Of a DNA stretch of 64,000 nucleotides, positions 1-8,549 are shown in pieces. Each line of letters begins with the position of its first letter. Position 1 is the first letter of the stretch. The notes below the pieces were generated by a model. The model saw nothing but the letters and a program-made list of their open reading frames with translations. It did not search any database and was not told the origin of the DNA. This DNA comes from Chloroflexota bacterium (GTDB lineage Bacteria > Chloroflexota > Anaerolineae > UBA4142), in NCBI GenBank assembly GCA_016208315.1, contig JACQYF010000125.1, positions 62,001-126,000 on the forward strand, written 5' to 3'. Both the position numbers and the translations under genes were made by a program.

Positions 1-1
1 G

Positions 2-56
2 AATCTCGCGAATCCACGCTAATTTTGGTTTTCCCTTAGCGGAGATTCGCGAGATT
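2..56. repeat. Inverted repeat downstream of the first membrane-protein gene
   Basis: Two perfect 13-base arms (2-14 and 44-56) can form a hairpin just past the stop codon of the leftmost gene. There is no clear T-run, so it may be a small palindromic repeat rather than a classical terminator. Confidence 0.5.
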
Positions 57-68
57 CGCGGATAATCC

Positions 69-2351
69 CTACCTTACGCCCACGGCCAACGCGACGTTGT
101 CTGCCCCCTCTTGCACTGACAGCCGTGTTCCATCCTCTGCGCGATAAACTCCGATTTGGATTTTGGCGCCGGCCGGCGCGGAATCTCCCGGCACGCTGAG
201 CGCATATTCATCCACGATCGTTTCGCCCACGTCCCAAAACGATGTCGGGTACGCGCCTTGCTGCGGCTGATTGTCTTGCTGCGCGATCAGTTTGCCGTCA
301 GCAGCGACGAGATGGGCAAAGACGGTATAGTCCTCGCTCATCGCGGCAAGCGCCTGCCAATACAGCCGCACGCGCACTAGTCCGCCCGCGTTTTCGATCC
401 GATAGCCCACCAGCGCGATCCTGTCCCCAAACTCGTACCGCACCGGATTTTCAATCCGCGATTGCTGTATGTCGCCCGCGATTTTGAACCGCGCAATCGT
501 CGGCGTAACGGTCCGTCCTTGCGGATCGCGCGCCGTGAGATTTTCGAGCGGCACGCGGCGGAACAAGCCGACCTCCACGCGTCCAACGCCGCCCCGCGCC
601 TCGGTGGCCACGGGCACGCGATACGCATCCACGACGATTTCGCCCGGCTGCCAAAGGCGCGTGGGATACAGCCCGCGTCCGGGAAACGCGTTCCACTTGG
701 CGACGACGTTCCCCTGCGCGTCGAACAGCCGGAGGGCGACGGAGAAATCTTCCGTGATTCGCTGGCGCGCCCGCCAGTAAATAGTGATGGGTAATTCTTC
801 GCCCGGCTTGACCGATTTCTGCGGCAAGTCGTACCCGACCAATTCCGCTTGGTTGTCGAAAACGATGCGCGTTGGATTTGGCACAGCGGCATCGCTCGTT
901 AGGCGCGCGGGCAACGCGTAGGTGGGCGCGATGAGGGCGGAGGGAGCGAGCGCGGCAAATGCGAACAGGAAACCAACAAGGGCCAAATTCGTAATTCGTA
1001 ATTCGTAATTCCTAATCTGAAATCTGAAATCTGAAATCTGAAATTGGGCCAGCCCATACGCCATGAGGATCGCCACGGCCCCAATCGCCGGAAAGATCAG
1101 GCGTCCCTGGGAGGCGAACGTGAGCCACGTCCAGCGAATCAGACTGACGAATATGAGCGCGAGCCAGAACGCGGGCAGCGCAAGTAGCCGCGGCAAAGTG
1201 CGCCTGAACACGGCGACGAGCAAGCCAATCGCCGCGAGCACGGTAACCGCATCGAGAACCGCGTACACCCAATCGGGCGCGATGATGTTGACGCCGCCAA
1301 AGTTGCCCCAGAACGAAATGCGAAAACCCTGGAATTCGTCGAGCAAGCTCAGCAGAGTCGGAGCCGTGGGGCGTCCGCCGGCAATCGCAACCCACACGTT
1401 GAACGCGAGTGGATCGCCGTAAAGCAGCCAGTTGCGCGCGTACCACCACCCCGCGATCGCGACCACGAGCGCGGCGCAGAGAAGACAACCTAATAGGACG
1501 CGGATGAACGCGGACCAACGCGGATTTTGTACTATTTTCCGCGCTCGTCCGCGCTCAGCGCCTTCTTTGGAAGGCGACGCGTCCCATTTCTGCCATAGCA
1601 GATATAAGAATACGATGCCCGCGACGACGAGCAGGCCCAGGTTGCTCACCTTCGACAGCGCGGCGAGACCGAGGACGATGCCGAGGATGGCGAAACGCGT
1701 GAGGGTCGCGCCGCGGGTGATGACCGAGGTCACCTTGGTGAGGCGCGCGAGTAGCAGGAGCGCGAGCGTTGCGAGCATGACCGCGAGGTTGTCGTTGTTC
1801 ACCGACGCGCTGATGAACAGGAACATCGGGTTGAAGGCGACCAGCGCAGCGGCAATCGCCGCGAGGGTTTTGTCGTTCGGCTTGATTTCAAGCGCGAGAA
1901 AATACGTAAATGCGACGGTTCCTGCGGACAACAAAATCGAGAGAAAACGGAGGAGGTGAACGGCAAGCGCGGTGTTGCGCCAGGGGAAATCTTCCGCGTT
2001 CGTGTGGACGATCAGATTTTTGTTGCCGTACACGAGCGGAATCCCGATCTTGGCTTCGGGATTGAGCCAGAGGCGGTCGGGCAGATCGCGCGTGTCAATC
2101 CATAAAGTGGTGAGCGCGCCGAGCGCGTAATAGAGCGGCGGCTGCCCGCCTTCTTGTTCCCACAGCGTCTCGACCGCTGGGTCTTGGATCGGCAGCCCGT
2201 GTCCCGTCGCGAGATGCTGGACAAACGGATAATGCCAAATCTCGTCGCCCGCCTCAAAGATCGGCGTGACGAACGAATACAAGGCCGCGAGCAAAACGAA
2301 CGCGGCGAGCAAGATCACGAGCAGGCGATGTGCGCGAAGGTTATTCCACAA
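69..2351 (-). CDS. GT-C-type membrane glycosyltransferase-like protein (FExxDE subgroup)
   Basis: This is a 760-residue polytopic membrane protein that starts with TTG at 2351. Residues 10-30 form a membrane anchor. The first outside loop has an acidic F-E-A-G-D-E-x-x-H motif (residues 32-40), like the catalytic acidic loop of GT-C enzymes, and about ten hydrophobic segments follow to roughly residue 480. Residues ~510-760 hold two copies of the beta-rich domain shared by most genes in this block. Two paralogs in this window (31375-33618 and 38659-41022) share the FExxDE loop. The start overlaps the end of the upstream pseudogene by 11 bases, so it is probably part of the same transcript. Two loops contain translated repeats: a 98-bp element (1492-1589) and a simple tract read as YELRIT (985-1045). 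The sugar donor and acceptor are unknown; transfer from a lipid-linked sugar at the outer membrane face is inferred from the fold. Confidence 0.75.
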   Translation of the reverse strand: MWNNLRAHRLLVILLAAFVLLAALYSFVTPIFEAGDEIWHYPFVQHLATGHGLPIQDPAVETLWEQEGGQPPLYYALGALTTLWIDTRDLPDRLWLNPEAKIGIPLVYGNKNLIVHTNAEDFPWRNTALAVHLLRFLSILLSAGTVAFTYFLALEIKPNDKTLAAIAAALVAFNPMFLFISASVNNDNLAVMLATLALLLLARLTKVTSVITRGATLTRFAILGIVLGLAALSKVSNLGLLVVAGIVFLYLLWQKWDASPSKEGAERGRARKIVQNPRWSAFIRVLLGCLLCAALVVAIAGWWYARNWLLYGDPLAFNVWVAIAGGRPTAPTLLSLLDEFQGFRISFWGNFGGVNIIAPDWVYAVLDAVTVLAAIGLLVAVFRRTLPRLLALPAFWLALIFVSLIRWTWLTFASQGRLIFPAIGAVAILMAYGLAQFQISDFRFQIRNYELRITNLALVGFLFAFAALAPSALIAPTYALPARLTSDAAVPNPTRIVFDNQAELVGYDLPQKSVKPGEELPITIYWRARQRITEDFSVALRLFDAQGNVVAKWNAFPGRGLYPTRLWQPGEIVVDAYRVPVATEARGGVGRVEVGLFRRVPLENLTARDPQGRTVTPTIARFKIAGDIQQSRIENPVRYEFGDRIALVGYRIENAGGLVRVRLYWQALAAMSEDYTVFAHLVAADGKLIAQQDNQPQQGAYPTSFWDVGETIVDEYALSVPGDSAPAGAKIQIGVYRAEDGTRLSVQEGADNVALAVGVR
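985..1045. repeat. Simple tandem tract (aattcgt / aaatctg units) inside a CDS
   Basis: Heptamer-like units of aattcgt are followed by units of aaatctg. The tract stays open in the 760-residue protein, where it reads as RNYELRITN-like peptide between two membrane segments. Similar tracts occur near 30171-30260, 39566-39598 and 39789-39858 inside other membrane-protein genes, and in gaps near 44845-44900, 46119-46160 and 47175-47200. Confidence 0.7.
1492..1589. repeat. 98-bp interspersed repeat, copy 1, in frame in a membrane-protein gene
   Basis: This 98-bp stretch matches 31263-31360 at about 88 of 98 positions by eye and in the same orientation. It contains cgcggatgaacgcgg-type direct repeats. 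Here it is translated as a basic loop (ENPR/QNPR-xSAFIRVL-like) in the 760-residue protein. Confidence 0.8.
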
Positions 2352-2935
2352 CGTGAATCGGCTCGATTACGAGTTTATCGGCAGCGGGCTGACCGCGCCC
2401 ATCCACCAACGATAGCCGCTGCATGGTCTCCAGGTTATACCATCCGATTTCGAGGGTGTATTGGCCCGGCGGGACCGCTGCATCAATCGGCACGACCACG
2501 CCATCGGCCAACAAGCGGTCCATGGCCCAAGAACCGGTTGGCGCATCGCCGCTCTTTGGCTGACCATCGAAGCTGCTCGCGCAACGTGTTCTCCTCGTCA
2601 ACGTAATACATGAATCCCTGCACGGGGCGATACCACGAAACATCGGGCGCGCGCGGGTCCCAGTACTGCGCCAGATACGCGGGCAGCGGCAGCCGTGCGG
2701 CCATCTCGACAAAGCTGAAATCGTCGGTCCAAAAGCTGGCCTCAAAGACCGGGCTGTACATGACGATGCCCGCCGCGACGATCAGCGCCGCGCTGGCGAT
2801 CAAACACTTGTTGAAACGACTCAGCTTGTCATTCTGATGATCGTTCTCTGCGACGAAGAATCTGCCGCTGCAACCGAGATTCTTCGCTCCGCTCAGAATG
2901 ACACTGAGCAGTAATGACTTGTTCACGCTTTTCAT
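2341..2935 (-). pseudogene. Remnant of a DD/WYRP/SKE membrane protein with large internal deletion
   Basis: The N-terminal part starts with ATG at 2935, overlapping the stop of the upstream gene as ATGA. It holds the first membrane helix, the loop motif W-T-D-D and the motif W-Y-R-P-V-Q. Right after this (about 2612) the reading jumps to Y-Y-V-D-E-E, which in the intact paralogs lies some 400 residues further on. A second break near 2588 shifts the frame. The frame ending at 2341 then gives the usual end of the beta-domain (D-G-Q-P-K-S-G-D-A-P-T onward). The gene is therefore about one third of normal length and carries two junctions. A palindromic element (2828-2903) lies in its N-terminus. 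It is either a true pseudogene or an assembly collapse between similar paralogs. Confidence 0.8.
2828..2903. repeat. Palindromic mini-element with 10-bp terminal inverted repeats
   Basis: The ends gtcattctga and tcagaatgac are perfect inverted repeats, and an inner pair (gaagaatct / agattcttc) is also complementary. The element is translated as V-I-L-S-G-A-K-N-L in the N-terminus of the pseudogene. It looks like a non-autonomous element that tolerates being read. Confidence 0.75.
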
Positions 2936-4719
2936 TCTGAAATATCCACCGGCTCGATTGAAATCATCCCGGCGGATTGCTTGGTCCCGGCATCGTACAA
3001 CCCAACCTCTAGTCGGAACGGGCCGATCGGCGTTTGGGCCGGCACGGCCAGCGGGACTACATCTACGATCAACTCGCCGGGCGTCCACGCGCTCGTCGGC
3101 GCATTGCCGCGCCGCGGCGGCTTGGCATACGTCGCGACCGCAGTGTTGCGTGCATCCAGCAATTGCACCGAGGTGACGTAATCGGTCTCCATGCGCCCCA
3201 AGCCGCGCCAGTAGAGAAAAAGCACAATGGACTCGCCGCGCTTGACCGTGCTGTTCGCCAGTTCGAATCCTTCGAGCCGGATGGGCGCGCTAAAATTGAA
3301 AGGCGGCGCAGGATTCGCGCGTGGGCGCATTTCTTTTTCGACGCGGATTTCTTTCTGATTGCCATCGCCGTCAAAATAGTAGACGTACGCGGCGGCGTGC
3401 TCGCGCAAGCCCGCCATGCGCGCGCTGTCATTCGCCAGTCCGGTGACGCCCGGGCCATAATACCAGAACAACATGCCCGACAAGTTCGGGCCGGGGAGCG
3501 GCGGATCAACAACGTACACCAGCGTGTCTTGTGGCAATGTCGGATGTTGCTGACGAATGTTGCGAAAGGTGACGCGGCTCACGCGCGCGAACTCGCCAAA
3601 GTCAGCCGTGGCCTTGGTCACCTGCGCGCTGCCGATTGCCGCAATGATCACCACGCCAGCCAGAATCACCGCGCGCCGGAAAGGCAAAGCCGCGGGTAGT
3701 TTGCGCGCGACCCAATCGAGCAGCAGCGCGAAGAAGAACGCCGAAGCGGTCAGCGAAACGTAATCAAAGCGAAAGGATACTTCGGGGAAAAGCACAATGG
3801 GCAGGACCGCGAGGATCGCGCCCACGACGATGGGGATGAACGCATAGACCTTTCGGAACAGAATCAAATACGTAAGAATCGCGGCGACGACGGCGAGCCA
3901 GACGTAACTGAGCGGCGGGATAAAGCCCCAGGGAAAAGTCAGCCCGGCGAGGTAATCAATCAAGTTGGAAAAGAGACGCAGGCTCGGTTGGTAGCCCTCG
4001 CGATGCACAAAGACGCTGCGGCTCACAACCAGGTATTCGAGTGGCAGATACGCGATCCACGCGAGGACGAACCACATGTACCGTTGCGCCAACTGCTTGA
4101 TGCTCGTCTTGTTGGGCACGGCAAAGCGGTCGAAAAGGAACAGCGTGACCGGCAGCGTGATCGCGATCTCTTTGCTCAAGAGCGCGATGAGAAATGCGCC
4201 GAACGCCAGCCAGTAATCGCGGCTCGACCCTTTTGCAAGGTAACCCAGCCAAAACCATATCGCGATCAAGAAAAAGAGCGCCGTCACCGGATCAATCACG
4301 CCGGCCTTGAATACGCCTTCGACGGCGATGGGAAACGTGGCAAAGAGCAGGCCGGCGAGGAACGCGACGAACCATCGCTTGAGCGCGCGGCCCACCAGCA
4401 GGAAAAGCAGGACCGAATTCCCCAAATGGATCAGCACGTTTACCAAGTGGTAGCCCACCTGGTTCGTGCCAAACACGTCGTACCCGACGCGAAAGAGCAC
4501 ACCTTGCACCGGACGATACCACGCCGTCTGAACGCGCGGGTCGAAATACTTGACGAGATACTCTTCAAGATTCAGCCGCCCGGCCAACTCGAAAAAGATC
4601 CAGTCATCGCCGACAAAGCTCAAACTCAAGGCAGAGAAATAGGCGATGAACACGACGATCGTCAGCACGACAATGCCGAGCGCGATATTGCGTTTTCTCA
4701 ATGTGGGTTCAGGGTTCAT
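2932..4719 (-). CDS. GT-C-type membrane protein, DD/WYRP/SKE subgroup
   Basis: This is a 595-residue polytopic protein. After the first helix comes the acidic pair D38-D39, then F-D-P-R and W67-Y-R-P. A later loop carries A-L-L-S-K-E. Acidic-pair and SKE motifs of this kind also occur in TMTC-like and related GT-C mannosyltransferase-type proteins, which is the basis of the call. Residues ~475-595 form one beta-domain. An extramembrane loop with the pattern V-T-F-R-N-I-R-Q-Q-H-P-T-L-P is conserved in all members of the subgroup here. The R-Y-L-Y motif of the paralogs is R-F-D-Y in this copy. Its stop overlaps the ATG of the following pseudogene, so the two were translationally coupled. The substrate is unknown. 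Confidence 0.75.
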   Translation of the reverse strand: MNPEPTLRKRNIALGIVVLTIVVFIAYFSALSLSFVGDDWIFFELAGRLNLEEYLVKYFDPRVQTAWYRPVQGVLFRVGYDVFGTNQVGYHLVNVLIHLGNSVLLFLLVGRALKRWFVAFLAGLLFATFPIAVEGVFKAGVIDPVTALFFLIAIWFWLGYLAKGSSRDYWLAFGAFLIALLSKEIAITLPVTLFLFDRFAVPNKTSIKQLAQRYMWFVLAWIAYLPLEYLVVSRSVFVHREGYQPSLRLFSNLIDYLAGLTFPWGFIPPLSYVWLAVVAAILTYLILFRKVYAFIPIVVGAILAVLPIVLFPEVSFRFDYVSLTASAFFFALLLDWVARKLPAALPFRRAVILAGVVIIAAIGSAQVTKATADFGEFARVSRVTFRNIRQQHPTLPQDTLVYVVDPPLPGPNLSGMLFWYYGPGVTGLANDSARMAGLREHAAAYVYYFDGDGNQKEIRVEKEMRPRANPAPPFNFSAPIRLEGFELANSTVKRGESIVLFLYWRGLGRMETDYVTSVQLLDARNTAVATYAKPPRRGNAPTSAWTPGELIVDVVPLAVPAQTPIGPFRLEVGLYDAGTKQSAGMISIEPVDISE

Positions 4720-4728
4720 ACTTTTCTA

Positions 4729-6720
4729 TCATTCGACAATTGCAAACGATTCTATCGTGATCGCATCCGCCACGGGTTGGCCTTCGGCGTTGACGACCGA
4801 CACACGCTCCTGCGTCGGCAAATGGTAGAGGCCGAGTTGGAGTTTGTAACCGCTGCCCGGCGGCACGTCCGCGCCGACCGGCAACACGATGGCGTCGGCG
4901 TTCAACCGCCCCGGCTCCCACGTCGTCGTGGGCGATTGTCCTTTGCGCGGCTCGCTATCATAGCCCGCCACAATTTTGCCATCGCGATCTACTAGCTGCG
5001 CGAAAACCGTATAGCGGCGATCAAGCGGCCCGAACGCGCGCCAATACAAGATCAAGATGAGCGGCTCGCCGCGCTGGATACGCGTCTGCGCGACCTCGTA
5101 CCCTTCGAGCCGAATGGGCGCCGCGTATTCCGCAGGCAAGCCAATAGACGGTTGGGTGGCCGCGTCTTTCTGAACGGGAATTTCGCGCGGGCGGCGGGCC
5201 TCGTCAATGTAATAGACGTAGGAGACGTTGTGCTCGCGCAAATTCGCGTACGCCGTCCAATTCTTGACCGTAATCTCGCGGTCATAGCGCAAAAAGAACA
5301 TTCCGGACAAGCCGCCTTCCGTGGGCGTGATCGGGTCTATGAAATAGAGCAGGGTATCTTTTGGAAATGTGGCGTGCTGTCGCTCGATGTCGCGGAACGG
5401 CACGCGCAGTTGCCGCGCCCACTCCGCCGCGGCCAAGGCGGATTCGTTCAACGCGAGGCCCGTTCCCAACAGCAATAGCGCCAATCCAATCGCCGATGCG
5501 GAGGCGAACCATCGCCTTTCGCCCAGATGCGCCCGCGCTTGATAAAAGAGTAGCGCGAGCATAATGCCGGCCGACAGAATCGGGATATACAGATAGCGAT
5601 GCTCGATAAAAGGAAAGGGCAACACCGGGACAAGATTGAGCAGCGTGAACGCGCTGAGGAACAAGAGCGCGCGACTCCGCGTGCGCCATGTGACGAAGAC
5701 GAAAATGACCAAAGCAATCGCAAGCCAAGTATAGGTCACGGCGTCGCCGGCTTCCACTTGGTTGATGTCGAGCGAGGGAAAAACGCCCCACGGGAAAAAA
5801 AAGAGCACGAGATACTGGACGAGGATGAACGCCATCGTCGCGCCAACTTGCCAGCCGAAGACTCCGGCGAACGTGTGCGTGCTCTGCGTTGTGTACTGCA
5901 CGAGCGAAAAGACGACCGCCCCCGCGACGAACGGCGCGTAACGGCGCACCGCGCGCGGGATGCTTCGCAAAAGCGGCTTGCCTGCCAGCCACCATTCGGC
6001 CAGAAACAAAACAATCGGGATCGTGACACTCACCTGCTTGCTCAACAACGCAAGGACGAAAGATCCAAAGGCCAGCGCGTACAGCACGGGCGATTGAAAC
6101 TTGTGGCGAGCGAAGTCGAACCATCGCTGCCACGACTGCGCCAAGTTGGCCTTCGCCGACTGAGCCGCCCCTTCATTCTTCAGGGTTAACTCCGGTCGGC
6201 TTCGCGTTCGTGTTGCCGCGACCTCGGTCGCCCATGCATACCGATCTTGCTTTTCCAGGTATTTCCACCAGAACCAGATACTCGACAGATAAAACATGGC
6301 CGCCAGCGGGTCAACGATGCCGATCCAATTGATGCCCGACACGTACACCGAAAAGCTCGCGTAAAATAGCGCACTCGCCAGACCGATCAGCCATCGCTTG
6401 GAGATACGCCACGCGAGCGCGTACAGGAGCAGCAAGTTGATCGCGTGGTAGGCGACGTTCACCAGATGGTAGGCGTTCGGATTGTTGCCCAAGATCTGGA
6501 ATTCGAGAAAGAATTGGATCGCCTGGAGTGGACGATACCACATCGTCTGCGCGCGCGGGTCGAAAATCTGTGCGAGCGCGTTCGACCAATCGGTTCGCCC
6601 CGCGCGTTCCAAATAGTTGTAATCGTCGAGATAGAATCCCATGCGGAGGCCGGGATAATAGAACAGGAACGCAACCGCCACCAACACCAAACCGCCGACG
6701 ATTGCCACTCGTTTCGACAT
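4729..6720 (-). CDS. GT-C-type membrane protein, DD/WYRP/SKE subgroup
   Basis: This is a 663-residue paralog of the neighbouring genes. I chose ATG at 6720 (MSKRVAIVGG) because a GGAG lies about 11 bases upstream and the upstream gene ends at 6725; an in-frame start at 6738 is possible. Key motifs are D32-D33 after helix 1, W-Y-R-P-L-Q, L-S-K-Q in place of S-K-E, and R-Y-L-Y. One beta-domain ends the protein. A loop near residues 160-195 holds a translated repeat (R-T-R-S-R-P-E-L), whose DNA resembles a segment at 40484-40561 in another paralog. The replacement of the glutamate in SKE by glutamine may alter function. Confidence 0.72.
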   Translation of the reverse strand: MSKRVAIVGGLVLVAVAFLFYYPGLRMGFYLDDYNYLERAGRTDWSNALAQIFDPRAQTMWYRPLQAIQFFLEFQILGNNPNAYHLVNVAYHAINLLLLYALAWRISKRWLIGLASALFYASFSVYVSGINWIGIVDPLAAMFYLSSIWFWWKYLEKQDRYAWATEVAATRTRSRPELTLKNEGAAQSAKANLAQSWQRWFDFARHKFQSPVLYALAFGSFVLALLSKQVSVTIPIVLFLAEWWLAGKPLLRSIPRAVRRYAPFVAGAVVFSLVQYTTQSTHTFAGVFGWQVGATMAFILVQYLVLFFFPWGVFPSLDINQVEAGDAVTYTWLAIALVIFVFVTWRTRSRALLFLSAFTLLNLVPVLPFPFIEHRYLYIPILSAGIMLALLFYQARAHLGERRWFASASAIGLALLLLGTGLALNESALAAAEWARQLRVPFRDIERQHATFPKDTLLYFIDPITPTEGGLSGMFFLRYDREITVKNWTAYANLREHNVSYVYYIDEARRPREIPVQKDAATQPSIGLPAEYAAPIRLEGYEVAQTRIQRGEPLILILYWRAFGPLDRRYTVFAQLVDRDGKIVAGYDSEPRKGQSPTTTWEPGRLNADAIVLPVGADVPPGSGYKLQLGLYHLPTQERVSVVNAEGQPVADAITIESFAIVE
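6146..6232. repeat. Interspersed repeat shared with 40484-40561, in frame
   Basis: Both copies end in the same stretch, gttgccgcgacctcggtcg plus a few bases, preceded by ttcgcgttcgt or ttgcgtttgt. Both contain a ccttcgc/gccgact hairpin-like part. Both are read through as a T-R-T-R-S-R-P or T-Q-T-Q-S-R-P peptide in a loop of a membrane protein. Confidence 0.6.
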
Positions 6721-6724
6721 GGCG

Positions 6725-8536
6725 CTATGGCTCCGCAACCACCGCGAAGGGCTGAATCACCACCACGTCACCCGCGCCGTTCGAAAAAGACAACCGCTGC
6801 ATCGTCGCCGGATCGTACATGCCTACTTCCAAGCGGTAATTGTCGCCGAGCGGCGCATCGGACGCGACCGGCAGAACGACCGCTTCGACGATCAATTGGC
6901 CGCGTCGCCAAGTCGTCGTGGGCGACTCGCCGCGCTTGGGCGGGCCGTCGTAGCCGGCAATGTTTTCCCCGTTTCGATCCACCAAATGAACGAAGAGCGC
7001 ATAGTCCTTGTCCACAGTCGCCGACGCACTCCAATCAAGCAGAACGACCAACGCCTTGCCGCGTTGAATCGTCGCGCTTACCACCTGGACGCTGTCGAGG
7101 GTTATGGGCGCCGCGTAACTGACCGGCAGCGCGACTGACACGCGCGTCTTGATCTCCTTTTCGACCGGTAACTCGATGGGCCGTCCGGTCGGGTCAAAGT
7201 AATAGACAAACGCCGCGTTGTGCCCGCGCAAATTCGCGCGGTTGCCGGAATCGGTCCCATCCACCTTCACGCCGGTCCCGTAACGCACAAACGACAAGCC
7301 CTGGTAATCCCAAACTCGCGTATTCGGCGAGTAGACGAAATACAGCAGCGTATCGTCGGGGAAGGTTGGGTGCTGCCGCGAAATGTCCCGAAACGGCACG
7401 CGGATTTGACGCGTGAACTCGGCGAGACCGGCGGCGGCATCGGCCACCCGCGCGCTGCTCGCGACGACGATCACCGCGACAATCGCCGACGCGAGCAACG
7501 CGGCGACGCGGCGCTGGCCGAGCGTGCGCAACGCCAGTTCGCTCACCGCGGCGATCAGAACCGCGGAAACCATCGTCGAGGTGTAGAGATAGCGGGTGTT
7601 AAAATAGTCGAGCGGAAAACCCAAAAGCAGGACGATGTTCAGCAGGGCTACCATCGCGAGGAAGAGTAAGGTCGTGCTGCGTTTGTACAGCATCACGCCC
7701 AAATAGACCAGCGCGGCGATCGCCAGCCAAATGTAGTATGCGGCTTCGCCCGGCATTTCCGCCGTCCACGGGAAGGCGAGGACGGCGAGATATGGCATCA
7801 GGTTCGTCAGCATGTGCGGACCGATCGTAAAGCCGAATTGCCCGACGAATTCGCCGCGCGTCTGCACGTTCAGTTCGAGCAGCGTGTAAGGGAGATAGAG
7901 CACGAGCAAGGGCGCGTATTGGCGCGCGAGGATTCGCCAATCCGGCTTGCGATGATAGAACCAGCGCTCGACGAGAAAGAGGACGAACGGCAAGAACGCG
8001 GCGACCTCTTTGCTGAACAGCGCGAACAAATACGCGACGAACGTCATCGTCCAATGCCGCGCCCGAAGAGTTTCCTGATAAACGGTCCAGAGCAGAATCG
8101 TCAGCAAGTAAAAAAACGTCGAAAGGGGATCAACGACCGCGTGCCAGAACACCGCCAAACTGTAAACGGGCGAGACGGCATAGACCAGCCCGGCGATCAG
8201 CGCGAGCCGCCCGCGCTTGCCCAGCCGCGCGACGATAAGAAACAACAGGATGCTATTGGCCGCGTGCAGCAGCATGTGGGTCAGGTAAAAGCCGTCAAAG
8301 TTGAAACGGAAAAGGAGATATTGGACGAAAACGTAAAGCCCTTGCACCGGACGATAGCCCTGCGTCACGTTGCGCGGATCGAAAAACTGAATCAGGTAGC
8401 GCGGCAGGTCCATCGTACCGGCCCATTCCAAGTACCACCAGCCGTTAAAGAAGCCGACTTTGAAACCGGGCTGATACGTCACAAGCGCCGCCGCGCCAAT
8501 GGCGAGCGCACTCAATAGGGCAAATTTCTTCCGCAC
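6725..8536 (-). CDS. GT-C-type membrane protein, SKE subgroup lacking the DD pair
   Basis: This is a 603-residue paralog with a GTG start at 8536. It has the usual helix pattern, Y-R-P-V-Q, F-S-K-E, R-Y-L-Y, the R-D-I-S-R-Q-H-P-T-F-P loop and a C-terminal beta-domain. The acidic pair after helix 1 is missing: where the paralogs read G-F-x-x-D-D-Y this protein reads G-F-F-N-G-W-W (N31-G32) and is one residue shorter. If the acidic pair is catalytic, as in other GT-C families, this copy may be inactive or regulatory. It ends 4 bases before the start chosen for the next gene, so it is probably co-transcribed. Confidence 0.7.
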   Translation of the reverse strand: MRKKFALLSALAIGAAALVTYQPGFKVGFFNGWWYLEWAGTMDLPRYLIQFFDPRNVTQGYRPVQGLYVFVQYLLFRFNFDGFYLTHMLLHAANSILLFLIVARLGKRGRLALIAGLVYAVSPVYSLAVFWHAVVDPLSTFFYLLTILLWTVYQETLRARHWTMTFVAYLFALFSKEVAAFLPFVLFLVERWFYHRKPDWRILARQYAPLLVLYLPYTLLELNVQTRGEFVGQFGFTIGPHMLTNLMPYLAVLAFPWTAEMPGEAAYYIWLAIAALVYLGVMLYKRSTTLLFLAMVALLNIVLLLGFPLDYFNTRYLYTSTMVSAVLIAAVSELALRTLGQRRVAALLASAIVAVIVVASSARVADAAAGLAEFTRQIRVPFRDISRQHPTFPDDTLLYFVYSPNTRVWDYQGLSFVRYGTGVKVDGTDSGNRANLRGHNAAFVYYFDPTGRPIELPVEKEIKTRVSVALPVSYAAPITLDSVQVVSATIQRGKALVVLLDWSASATVDKDYALFVHLVDRNGENIAGYDGPPKRGESPTTTWRRGQLIVEAVVLPVASDAPLGDNYRLEVGMYDPATMQRLSFSNGAGDVVVIQPFAVVAEP

Positions 8537-8549
8537 GGGACCGGTGACC

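Noticed and set aside
985-1045. Possible CRISPR array from short repeated units
   Set aside because: Units are 7 bases long and directly abutting, without spacers; they are simple tandem tracts.
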